A stretch of 64,000 nucleotides of DNA from the NCBI GenBank assembly GCA_013397795.1, contig VZTJ01001778.1:248001-312000 (forward strand). The letters are read 5' to 3'. Positions 52,206 through 64,000 of this stretch are shown here, piece after piece (the first letter of the stretch is position 1; every line of letters begins with the position of its first letter). The notes under the pieces were generated by a model. It saw only the letters and a program-made list of their open reading frames with translations, was not told where the DNA came from and did not search any database. This DNA is from Orthonyx spaldingii (lineage: Eukaryota; Chordata; Aves; Passeriformes; Orthonychidae). A program made the translations under genes and the position numbers.

Positions 52206-55200
52206 AGGCACTTGTGAAATCTTACACTGGCAAACTGAAAGGGATACCAAAACCCTTTCTGCCAGTGTACATCATTTCAGACTACGATGAGGTGACCTAA
52301 ATGAAAACAAGCAAAGAGCTGTGTATTTCCTGAAGACAAAAATTAACATCTATCAGCCCTAAATTAGAGAGACAAATTAGTACAATCATTGTAATAGCTT
52401 GCATGAAGCCAAAGCAACATTGGCTGCTATGTTTTAAGGGGGAAAAAATCATTCTTCTTCCATTTTGCACACACCACTCTTTGTTGAATATTAATGTTTT
52501 TAGATGTTAAATTCCTATTCCCCCCACAAGGCATTATATAGTAATATATATGCAAAATATTAAAACAGAAATAGATTTGCCTACACATCAGCATTTCAAA
52601 CTCTCATTAATGCCAGGACAAACAAAACACCATGTTCCAGTCCTCTCTACATCATCTGTTATTTGGAAACACTACGTATAATGAGGCAGAACCTTAATAT
52701 TTATCAGTGAAATAAAAGTTGTTTTTCATCTTTCATCTCCAACAAACAGGATACAATGCCCTTACGCAGGTTAAAAACCAGAAAGCCCCAGGCCTGGATA
52801 ATGGAGACACAAATCCACAACACAGATACCCCCAAGAAGGTACTTTTTTCCCAAATACTCACCAGCAGTTTATGGTTCTTCTGCCACTGCTCTTGGTCCA
52901 TCTCCTTACTGTTTTTTCTTTGTTTCAAACCAAGAGGCTAGACAGTCTATTCTTCATTAAGGACTAACCTGAACATATTTGTGTGGATGCTCCAATGCCA
53001 GAAAAAATGTAATTTATTGTACAAGTCTTTTTCAATGCTACTCAGTGAATTTATTAATCCACTGTAACCAGTGCTGAGGGCAGTTCAGATCACCAGTCAG
53101 TGGCCATATTTAGTCAGAGTGCAGCTTTGTGACATATGATGTTATTGTTGTTATTAGATGCACCTAGAGAGGACGCAACAGAGGAAACATGATGTGTTTC
53201 AAGGAGTAGAATATTCCTCAACAGCATGGACATTTTGTTTTCGCACCTGTTCAGATAGCTTCTTCTGTGATTGTGTAATGACAGCTGGGGCAAACCTAAA
53301 AAGGAATAACACAGTGTATGCTGACATTATTTCAGGTTACTGTTTGTGAGGAAGTTTCTGATGGGAGAAGATGGAATCGGATGATAAAATATTCTGGAAA
53401 CCCTGATTCTAACCTAAACTATATATTTTGTGAGACCAGGCATGTTGAGACATCTTCAATTCACTGCTGTCCTCGTCTTTTCCAAAGTAATTTTCAGAAG
53501 AGTTCTGTTATGACAAAATACTCTGTTGGAAACGTGTGACATTTTCCATTTATTTTGTGTTAGAATAAACTACATAAAGGAAAAAAAAATAGTATAAAGC
53601 ATCACCAAAAAAATGAGGCATTGTTTTTCTTAAGTAAAAAATGAACAATGCTGGAACAGCAGTTTCCAACTGCAACAGCAACCCACTAAAGAGATCTGTT
53701 TGCCATATAATATTACAAATCATGGCAAATTAGCTTTAAAATATTTAATTAAATCACCTTTTCTTGCTTTTCAGAGGTATTTAGATTATTTTATGTGAGC
53801 CTTTGTTTTTTTGATTCCTTTCTTGTCTTGTAAGAGTGACATTTTTAATACTACCTCTTGATATAAGAAAAGAAATCAGAACAGAATAACTAGCCTTATA
53901 AAACTTTAAGGTCAGTAATAAATGCATTGAACAGTTTTATATTCTTTCTGTCTTTCTCCATCAAGGTCTTGAGCAGCTTTCAAATCTTTTTGCAGTTTCC
54001 CTGTTTTTCCCCTTCTCATCTATTTGAGAGATAGAATCTGCTCTGAAATCTGAATGCCACCAGAAAGCTTTAGCAACATATTACCAATTTTCTAAATATG
54101 TGTGTGTCAGTGAGGCATTTCAGCACACAAGATGCCAGACAGATGTGTATAAAACTGAAATTTGAGGTTATGTAGCTATTGCTCTGATTTGTAACCTCTT
54201 TTCCATGCTTCAGTCCTGTAAATCTGTTAAACAAGATAGGTATACCTGTTAAAGAAGGCATAAGTCACCAGAAAAAATCACCTCCTTCTTCTCAGGTATT
54301 TGCCATTCTACAAGAGCCATCAGCAGATGGAATTTAACTCAAGAGAGAATAATTTTTAGGTTGCAGGCATGACAATATAATGATATAGGCATAAAAACAA
54401 CCTGTTTCTCATAAGCACCATACAAAATGACAGTTCTGTACTGACTAGTGTGCAGCTCCAGCAGTGGCCAAAGATGACTCTCCTATGAATCAGAGAAGTG
54501 CCATGAATGTAAGGGACAGCTGTCAAGATTGACTGTAAAGGACAAATCCCCTGGACTCCCCATGCACCCATCTCATCTGTGGTGAGACTCCAGGAAAGCT
54601 CCAGACCCCAAAGGTGCTTTGCAGCTCAAGCCCATCTTAGCAGCACTCGCTGAAACAACTTTTCTTGCTGCCTTTCACCCTAAATGAACCTGCTGAATTC
54701 CATACTGCCATCATCAGCCTCCATGGGATTTTATTCCTCATATATCAGTGGTACCAGTCTTCCTTTCAATCCTATGAAAACTCAAGGTGAGCCTCAAAGC
54801 AATGCAGGCTCCACTCAGCTGAGAGAGGCAGCCAGTGTCCCTACCAGGACCACACTGTTGGGGATGGCAGCATGGGAGGTTGGTATCATTTGTAGCCACC
54901 AACAATTAAAGAACAGAGGATCACAACCCTTAGGTAGCATGCCATCAAAAAGTAAATTAAATACCAGTGCCTTCATATTCTAAAAATTTTCAAATATTTG
55001 TTGAAATAAGAAGTGTACTTTTCTCAAGGCATCGTCTTCCCTCTGGTACCATTTCTTTTCTATCATGTAAGGGACAGTGAGTTTGGTGTGTGGTTGATTC
55101 TTCTACTGCCTGCCTCGACCATGGCAGCACAGATTTATCATCACGTCTTCTGGTGGCCAGAAAATGCTTGAAACTGATTGATACTTTAAAAAAATTGTGG

Positions 55201-57810
55201 AAACATACCTATTAGTACTAACCTTTCCCCAGGAAACCACTCGGCAAGGACAGTCCCACACTCCAGTTGATTTCTACAATGGTATCCTTGAGTTAGAAAT
55301 GATTAAGGGGATCTTTGTCCTCGTTAAGTCCTATTGCCAGAGGATAAACGAGGAGGGAGGAAGGTGGCTCATTGATATTGCCAATAACAAGCATGAGCCA
55401 AGAAAGTGAGGGTACAGGAGGTCTTCACAGTCAGCTGCACAGCTGACTCAGCTCACTCACCAAAGAATATTTATTGTCTAAATATTTCCCAAATCATTTT
55501 CTGTGCTGGATAGGAGCTGCAGGCAGAAGGCAGGGCAGTGCTAGCTGGCTGTGTGAATGCAAGTTCCGGAGATGGTCTCAGTCATCCCTGTGGCAGTGCT
55601 CCTTGAGCAGCTTTCATTAAAAAGGACTCTTTTGCACTGTAAGAACCCTACTCACAGGAGTCACAACCACCAGAAGCAGACTGCAGTTAGAGCAGGAAAT
55701 AAAATGCCAACATCTGATCAGCAGAACAAGGCCACTGAAATTTTCATAGTGAATTAGTATAAGTTCTAGATGACAATCAGACTACACTGTCAAATAGTAA
55801 GGAAAAGCATCCTAGTTAACTTGCCTTTCCTTAACTCTGAAAGAGGCATTATGATTTGTGAAGACTCTAACTTGTGCTTGTGCAAAAAATGGGTATATCA
55901 TGACACATCTTATTTCTCTGGAAATGTCTAATGTAATTTCCTCGTCTTTTTATGTATATACTCCTCCACAGATTGATGGGGCCTAATGTGAATAAGAATC
56001 GAGCCCTTGGTTGCCCTTTTGCTCTTTAGCACCCTCAATATCCCTCTGCAGAATCAGGTAAAACATACCACTTATCAAATTCCTGGGGCACAGCACTTAG
56101 TCATTCAGTGACTTTAATAATGACACAGGTTTAGGTCAGAGACCTGACACAGTTTTAAAACTGAAAACTGAAAACCTCTTTTAATAGAGGAAGGCCTCTT
56201 ATTCCAGCCATTTAAGGCTACATCCACAAAGACTTACATCCTATAATTAGAATTTGTTCTCTAGGAACTGCAAACATAACAGATGGTCAAACAAAGGGCA
56301 AATCTGTGGTCTGTTTGGGATAATGCTGAACATGAGCTTGTTTATGTCAGGTTGCAGAATGAATGGAATACAATATGACAAAACAACTATGCTGTTCTTA
56401 CTTGGCAAGAATCAGACAATGAAGTTACTGCAGAGCTTGCAATGGTGGAGTTGGCAGTATAGTTCATTTTAATAAATTGTATTACATTAGACATTTAATT
56501 TGTTTAGAACAAGTCAGGATTCCTTCAAGTGAGCTAATTCATTTCCTTCTAATGCCCAAGAATAGGCAGTAGAAAGCACTGCATACTTATACATACATGC
56601 ACATGCATATATACATTTATACTTCATGAAAGCAGCAATCAGCAATAGTTGGGAAGCCACCTTTGTGTATTGAAGCTCTCCTTCCACTCCTCATTCTTGC
56701 TCATCATTCTAACTTTCTGTCAAATCCTACTTCTATACCACTTATTTAAGTATGTAAACTGTGCTTTGTATACAAATATACTTAAATGCCTTAATCCTTA
56801 GGATTCCATCTTTCTGTCAATTGCTGTTTCCACTGCTAAATATACAGAAATTCATGTTGTTCAAGGCTATGGTTCTCCCATTAATATGAAATATTCACAG
56901 CTTCTGGCTCTTACTAGTACTTGTTAATACATGACATAATATCAAATGTGTATAATCAGACTCATACCATGCACTTCATGGTCAGATTTAACCCTGTATA
57001 TGTATTAAATCATTCATTTTTTGACAGTGACTGTGTCACTCATCACACAAAGTATTAAGTTTGGAAGAAGCCTTGAAATGGATGTAAAAGGGGCTGCCTC
57101 TGCCATAGGACAATGATGATGCACTAAATAGTTTAGCTGAAGTGGTAGAAATCCAGATCTCCCTATCCACCTATGTGAAACAATGAGAAATTCTCCAGTA
57201 AGACAGAAGCAAGGAGAGAAAGGAGCTAGCTCTGAACCAAAGGTGTTCTCTTTGGTCTGAGTAGGAGAAAGAATGGGAAATGGAGACAGGGCAACAACAA
57301 TTTTCTGATAATTCACATAAACTTGTCTGAAATATCAGCTGGTTTTGATACTTTTTCTCCTGGTATCTCGCTAAGATATTAGGAGCAGAGACAAATCTTG
57401 ACAGCAACACTGAAACTAGCTACTTTGATTTCTCAGAGAAGAATTTGTGACACTGAATTTTAGAAGCAAATCCAAAATAAAAAAGAGGACATACATTAAT
57501 ACAATGCATTTTAAAAGCTTCATGTCATGTTGCATTTACTCTTGAAACATGACAGATGAATTTCTGACAGCAGAAGACGATATGTACACATTCATGTATT
57601 TCCTAAGGAAAATGAGTACCAAAAAAACTCCCTCAAAGGGAGAAAAGCCTGGTAAAACACTTAAGCATCAAGAGAGAGGAAAGTATTCTGGGAGATAATA
57701 TTGTGATAGCAAACCAAAAAATGCTATTGATGAGACTAAATGACTTCTCTCAATCATGAAAAAAATCTGGGTTAATAAAAAACAGGGCACAGAGGAATCA
57801 TCTTAGAGAT
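52206..57810. other. Unique AT-rich non-coding DNA
   Basis: No gene or nameable repeat. About 52345-52435 has dense TAAT-type motifs and a conserved-element look but no other support. Short frames (for example 54684-54983, plus) lack recognisable similarity. Confidence 0.6.
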
Positions 57811-57831
57811 TTGTCTGTTTGTTTGTTTGTT
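57811..57831. repeat. Short (GTTT)n microsatellite
   Basis: About four GTTT units within ttgtctgtttgtttgtttgt; short and simple. Confidence 0.9.
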
Positions 57832-58759
57832 AGGCAATCACTTTTAAATTAACTTTGAAATTTCTGATCCTCTAAGACTTCTTGAGATTGCCTGCTTTCT
57901 TTGCTTATTGTTATATATGTGATAGCAACAAAGGCTGAGGGATTTGGGGCTTAGTGTGCTAAGCTTAGACTGAAGATGCAAGATTCCTGCCCATACAGTC
58001 TAAAGTATATCCCACAGATCCCTCCAGGATCCGCTGCCTTGGCCCAGCAGCTGGCTGTGCACGAGACAGATGCTGCTAACAAGCCACCAGACAAGGGCAC
58101 GTGAAGGCCTCATTTGAGGGGCATCACAGTCAGACTACAAAAAGGCCCTGACCATGCACCTGGCCAGCACAACAGACAACTCCTTGCATGGGAGGCAAGA
58201 GGAGGGAGTCATGCAGGGGGACACTGTGCTCCTCATCAGAGATCTGAGAGGTCATGAGAGCCTGCATCTGCCAAAAGGGCTTGGTAGGGCATCACGGGTG
58301 CTGGTGGCTGGTGTGGATCCTCACAGCTTGCTGGAAAGCTCTGTATTCCCCAGAGCCCCAGCTGGATGGCACAGCAGGAGCAGAACTAATTACTGTTCAG
58401 GGAGGAACATGATGGAAATGTCTACATAATACAGTGCTTAACTTTCTTTTCTTAATAGAGGGGCTATTAAAAAAGATGCTTTTTACCTTATCGAGAGTTG
58501 CAACTCAACTTCTGAGTTTCAGTTCAGTTTTCCATTCAATTGGGGCTGCTGAAGTCATCTTGACATTTGAGAAGTTAGAATGATTTACAGAATACATAAA
58601 CTTGAGCTCAGTAGATAAAAGAAGCTGTTTTTTCATTGTGAGCCTTATGGATTTGATACTAAAAAAAGACAGCATGTCCTACTCAAATACTCCCCGTTAT
58701 AATGCCAGATGGGAATCTGGCACTAGAAGCTGGAGCTGGCAATAGTCAGGAGTCCTGAT
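57832..58759. other. Unique non-coding DNA with a GC-richer patch at about 58010-58400
   Basis: A 91-residue plus-strand frame (58154-58429) lies in the patch. I recognise no domain in it and do not call it a gene. Confidence 0.55.
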
Positions 58760-58980
58760 TTGTGATGTGAAAGGCTAAATAATGCTCAGAAATAACTGTC
58801 AATCATTGATAGACATGGAACCATTTTGGTAAAATGAAGTCTAAGTAGCCCATCTGAATAATTTATTGTTGCAGCATAATCTGCAGATTTCAGCTGTGAT
58901 TACAATATAAGGCTCTATTAAAGACTAAAAAGTAGAGAATAAAGCTCAGAATAAATCAGAATTGTAAAGCCACTGTCAGC
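58760..58980. promoter_or_regulatory. Candidate conserved non-coding segment
   Basis: AT-rich but non-repetitive sequence with TGTCAATCAT (a PBX/MEIS-like TGTCA and TCAAT context), AATAATTTATTG and GTGATTACAATATAA strings, free of open frames and simple repeats. The resemblance to vertebrate conserved non-coding elements is an impression only. Confidence 0.2.
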
Positions 58981-61900
58981 AAGAGAAGAGTAAAAGTTCT
59001 CATCTCTGTGCACTGAAGGCGTTGTTTCAGGAGTTTCCAAGAAGGTGGTCCATGAGTTCAGGTGACAAGTTAGAAATCTAACTAGCATTCTGGGTTTTTT
59101 TCAGAAAGATGTTGAGTTCTTCTTGAAGTTAATGCAAATTGTAGACAACAACATTTCTGATAATTCAAGAATTTATGAATACAGCTTTCAATTTGGATTC
59201 CATAAAATTCAATGCTTGGACATTGCCACAAGAATACTGGGTGTTTCTGGGGAAAGTTCTGTCTCTGCAGATTATTGGGTTTTTGACAGAGAAACTAACA
59301 GAGTAAGCCCTACTCTTCACTTCTGCCTCTAAACTCTATTATTAGTATTAAGTTAGATAAATAAATAAAACACTGAAAACACTTTATAAATGGACCTTAA
59401 GTCAGATGGTTGGACTTAACCCCTTTTCCTATAACAAGAGACTGCTGCATTTTCATCTCAGCAACCACTCTATGAGACAAGTCCTAACTTACCTTTTTAT
59501 ACTTTTTATGACTTGGACAGCTGTATATGACACATTGTTTTTATTCTTAGAGTTTTGAAGGCACGAGTGCTTTCAAGTCCACCCCCAAAACAGCTTTGGA
59601 GACAGCAGCTGTCTCCTTCCTCTCACACAATGGGGTCTCAGACAATGACAGTGGCTTCTGGGCAGTTTATGATGAGCATAAATAAAGAAACCAGAGCTTG
59701 CTGCGCAGGCTCTGAGAAGCACAGGAATGAAGGAAAAATGAAAAACGCAGTGGTCCAGATTAAAACCTGATGGATAGAAAGGCAGCAGTAATGTTTGCAC
59801 AGATGTCTCCCAGTGGAACCTGTCTTCAGTCTCTCCCTGTTAAGGCTGTGATGAATGACATGGAAGGAACAAAGACTGTGCTTTCAATTCAGCAAGAAGA
59901 GGATGTAAACTTACTTTAAAATTAACGCAAAACCTAAAAATGTGCTTTCCTCAGCAAAAAGTGATAACTAGATTAAACCTCCCACTGAGAACAGGTTTAA
60001 GCAGAGGGAAGGGAGCTGTAAACAGAAGACTTCTTGCAATTATATTTGTGTCTTCTGGCCATTGTTGAATCCCCAAAGACTTCTAAGAAAGAGAAGAGAA
60101 AGAAACAGATCCCAATACAGATGAAGGCAGCTGAAAGATATTGCAGGCAAATTTGGACACCTGCGTTCGAACTGCCTCACTGAGTTTCTTCACCAGCCAT
60201 ATTCCCTAAACATATGAAGATATAGGAAAAATAAAAACAACAAAGATTTAAGAAAAAAACTCTATGTTGTAGAAACATACATGTAAAAATAATGCATACA
60301 GGTAAACAGCTGAACTTCAGACTAGCCCCCTACATTTTTTGAAGTGTGCTTTTCCACCACATGTATTTTCAGACTTTTTGGAAAGGTCAGTCCTAATGCT
60401 GATCATTCCCTCCACCCTTCACTACAGAGGGACATACCAAAGCTTTCTGTACTGGCATCTATGGCAGAAACAGCACTAAACACTGGTCTCAGTGGTGACA
60501 GTGAAAGAGGTTATTTATGGGAGCACATGAGCCTCAACACTTCCTCATACTTTACTTCTACTAGATTACTGCATATTCCTGCTAGTTCTTCTTTATATAG
60601 TTGTTGGACCTAAATGTGTTTAAACCCTTTTTCAACCTGCTGACGTGTCCTTATTCATGTCCAATGGTGCCAAGCTCCAGAAGCTCACCACCTGTTTTCA
60701 CAGTAGCCTTTCCTGCATCTGTTTTAAACTATTCTGCTTGTCTCAATCAGTGCCTCTTTTCAGGATACTTGATGACTACTGACACGGCAGGCAGCACACC
60801 TGGGATCTCCACTGTTCTGAAAAACTCCACTGAAATTCCCCTTCATACTTCTTCCCTACCAAGGAGGTGACTTCTCAGGAGGTATGGTTGATTTAGAAAT
60901 ATTGTTTTCATTAATCAGATGCAATTTGTCAAAACTGGCAATGATTGTATAGTAACGAGAGTCCTTGGAAAGTGCAGCAGTCAGCGGTGTGAAATGGCAT
61001 TTACCAACAGTAATTACTGCATTTCTATCCCTGTGCTTAGGTAAAGAAAATAGCTGTGACAATAGTTGGCAAACCACGTCTTCATGATATATTCCATTCC
61101 ACCAGCAACCCTGTGCCTATTTTGGTTAGTTCTCTTGCCCTTCACTGCACAACACAAGTAAAACCTGCTCTAGTGTGTAGCAGTTTGTCATTTATCTATC
61201 AAAGGTATTTATAGAGCACTGGTCGCTGGAGAATTCATACTCTAGACCCACTGATGTGTTATAAGAAAGGGAATAAGGCTTATTACAAGGGACTTTTTAA
61301 GCATTTTTCTTGGCAAAAGTCTTGATGAAACTCTTTGTATAGACCTTCCTTTGAAAAGCTAAAGGCTTTAGGAAAATATTATTAAAGGAAATGTTGCTGT
61401 CTGAATGCAAAAACGGTGAAGAAAAGGAGACAGTCTAAGCTCTACAAAAAACATCTGTTTGAAGCATAAATGTACACAAAGTTCAGAAATCAAGAAATGT
61501 CTTCATATACTGAGAAAATTATTTCGGTTCATTTATTTCAGGTAGTTCCATTCCTGTCCAAAGCACCAAGATTCCAAGCACACAACTGAAATAAAAGGTC
61601 ATCCTGGTCACTCAGAATCAGATTTTTATCAGCAACGTTGTTTTTAAGGTGAGATCTCCTGCAATCATGGCACAGGAAAAGGTTATGGTGTTTGAGGTCT
61701 AGTGAGGGACATCAGCTTTTAGGATTTTCCCCTTTGACAGTGCCCTATGCCCATCATCCCACTATTCATCTCCTCTGAAAGAGATGGAAAAGAAATAAAC
61801 CTGCGGAACCACACAGGCTGGAAAAACTCTGGTTTTAGACTTCTCATCTCCAGCCACAAGGCAAATGAAGAAACTTTGTCTCAGTGTCTTATGGTGTGAT

Positions 61901-64000
61901 TTATGCCCTGCTCAACACCACCCTGAGTCCAAACTGATACTGGTAAAAACGGCTCGATGGGAGCCAAAGTCTAACCCAGACATGAGGTTAATGCTGTACA
62001 TCAGCTCCATAAACGCTTAGAAATATTGCATGCAAGAAAGATGAATGAAGGCTGTTAGCTGGACCATGAGGGCTGGGTCTACACATGGCAGGTTTGAGCA
62101 CTGTCTCAGTACAGGGTGAAGAGCTGCCACCTGCCAGCCACACATTACTCCTCCTAGCACATCGAGCCTACCCAAACATCAGAGATGTTGCCAACAGCCT
62201 CCTTGCCTCTCTCCTCTGTCTCCAGAGGCCATTGTCAAGGAGTCTTCCTGGCAGCATTTTAAAAGCAGCTGAGATCAAGTATGCATTTAAGAATAAATAT
62301 AATTAAAACAACAAGTCCTTAAAATCCATCTGTTGCTGCAGAACATAAATTCAAATACTATTCATACGCACTTTAGCTCAGTGCTCGTGAGCCAAAGAAA
62401 AAGAGGTGAAGCTATTTGCTGGTTTTCTTGACAATATTCATATGACATGCCCCTCCTTGGGACTAAAAAGCTGGCTATTTTTCATGGCTATGCAGCACAA
62501 AGTGGCTCATTTTAAGGCAAGTTCTCCTACTGCCACTGGGCAGGAAAAAGTGAAGGGTTTGAAGACTGGAGATTGAAGGATATTAGGGGGTGAGACCTAA
62601 ACACCCCACAACTAACACTAGGTGAAAAGGACACAAAAAGTTGTAGTGGGATGGAAAAATGCAAGCTTTCCATAGAGAGAAACTGGAACTCCTTTAGTGA
62701 AAATAACATTCTCTAAATTAGGAGACCCTTTTCCAATGTCCAGGTGTGGGACAGTGGATACCTGGTATCCTTAGTTAGCCTTGCTGGAAGAGGCAAGCAG
62801 AGTTTTACTTCCCACGGGGGAGAAGTGGGAAGTGGGCATGGCCAGCACAGGCACTACAAAAGAACAGAGAAAGGGACAGCAACTGCCCCATGGAGCTGGC
62901 TGGGAGGCACACAGCTGGCAGTTTGGCAATCCAAATTACTTCCTTACAGAAAAGGCTTTTTATCTGTCATTGCCACAGGAGGCCGTGTTTTTTTCCTGTG
63001 TAAGACAGCAGCTGGCCATCCAGGTAACCTTACCGTGGGTGAGAGCGGGTTCAGGGACCTTCTCAAAGCAAATCAGGCTGGTTTCTCTCTCCTTCACAGC
63101 CAGATAAGGGGAGAGGGTCTTGGTGGGGGTCCCAGGTCAGATGGGCAGAAATCAAAGCTCCTGTGTTTGCTTTTGCCTGCCCCCCGTCTTGGCTTTCCCC
63201 CTCCTGGTGACATTGGAGGCAGCAGTGGCACTCTGGTGCTGAGGGACTGTCTGTTATCAATTTGATGTGATGCCAAGGCTGTCCAGCAGAGCACAGGTGA
63301 AAGAATGGAACAGCAATTTAACAGCCTGTATCTCAGCTAAGTATAAATGAATTTTCATGGGCAGAAGTGGAGAGGAAAATCATTATCCACCCCAAGCACT
63401 TGTCTTCAGCTGAAAATCTCAAAAGCCTGACACAAGCAATGCTGTTAGACTTTCTTATAAAAGGACTCCAAGAATTCTTATTATAGTACATAATACCCTA
63501 AATATGGGGTTGCTACTGACTTTCCTAAAAAGAGGCAACTATAATACAAGTAGTACTTGAATCAAAAAAAATATTTTAAACTGCATATTCCAAAGAAGTT
63601 TCCTCACCTAAGATATTTCTGTTTAGTTAATAGAAAAAAAAAAATGGATAATATGCTGGGCTGTATACTTTTGACCAAATCTATGCCCTCCTTTTCTTTC
63701 TTACATGTGTTTTATAAGGAAAAAAAGTCAAAAAAACCCACTCAACTCTGAATTATAAAAATCCCCACAAGAAACTATTGCAAGTGCATGTCTTGGTGAA
63801 AAATCAGAAAGGACCACAAAAGACAGCAGTAATCCCAAGACCAAAAAATATAAGTTATGAAAACAAGTTATAAAACTATGTTCATAAGTCAGGATTTAAT
63901 AGAAGTGACCAAAATCATAAATAACTGAGATAACAGAAGTTTCTTTTTTAGCTTCAGTGCAGAAGGCTGAATAAGGAGAACACAATTGGAAGTCAAAGAA
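58981..64000. other. Unique non-coding DNA with a G-rich patch at about 62740-63300
   Basis: The patch holds a 173-residue plus-strand frame (62744-63265) rich in Gly, Ser and Leu, plus a second overlapping plus-strand frame, neither with a recognisable domain. The rest, including 60344-60870 with three short frames, shows nothing I can name. Confidence 0.55.

Noticed and set aside
62744..63265. 173-residue plus-strand frame, and within it a possible 45-base mini-exon near 62980-63023 with acceptor and donor-like edges
   Set aside because: G-rich composition makes long frames likely, the translation resembles no family, and a second plus frame overlaps it.
1..64000. CRISPR arrays, bacterial operons, phage or plasmid features
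   Set aside because: Codon organisation, absence of ribosome binding sites, CpG depletion and CR1 repeats all indicate vertebrate nuclear DNA; no regularly spaced repeats of CRISPR type seen.

Overview
This window looks like an AT-rich, CpG-poor piece of bird nuclear chromosome that is intergenic or deep-intronic. Six fragments of CR1 LINEs and two retroviral LTR-like blocks are recognisable. CR1 sequences with tails of the type seen here, in T/GATTCTATGATT or its complement AATCACAGAA, are the hallmark interspersed repeat of avian genomes, and the LTR blocks resemble avian endogenous-retrovirus LTRs. I could not assign a species. Repeat identifications come from recognising family sequence by eye, not from a database search.

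I found no protein-coding gene, rRNA, tRNA or known ncRNA that I can support. The open frames (all under 195 codons) overlap on both strands, lack recognisable domains and splice-consistent neighbours, and look like chance frames. The one exception is a frame at about 10.0-10.2 kb, which is a decayed piece of CR1 reverse-transcriptase ORF.

Layout: 1-1.6 kb unique AT-rich DNA; 1.6-2.2 kb solo-LTR-like block (+); 2.2-9.9 kb unique, with a GC-richer patch at 5.6-6.5 kb; 9.9-10.2 kb CR1 coding fragment (-) lacking its 3' end; 15.3 kb short CR1 3' fragment (-), followed by a possible conserved regulatory segment; 17.3-17.6 kb CR1 3' end (+); 17.6-31.5 kb unique, with a GC-rich patch at 23 kb and a pyrimidine-rich stretch at 25.4-26.6 kb; 31.5-32.0 kb very old CR1 (-); 32-41 kb unique, with small tandem and palindromic repeats; 41.1-41.7 kb partial LTR (-); 45.0-45.3 kb least-diverged CR1 (-), followed by a second possible conserved non-coding segment; 47.7 kb AAAC microsatellite; 51.9-52.2 kb very old CR1 tail (-); 52.2-64 kb unique.

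The most interesting structural observation is that the CR1 pieces at 9.9 kb (-) and 17.3 kb (+) are adjacent halves of the CR1 3' region in opposite orientations. They meet at nearly the same consensus position, and the left piece lacks the 3' end that CR1 insertions normally keep. This is what an inversion of about 7.5 kb with one breakpoint inside a single CR1 would leave. I found no previously undescribed gene system here.
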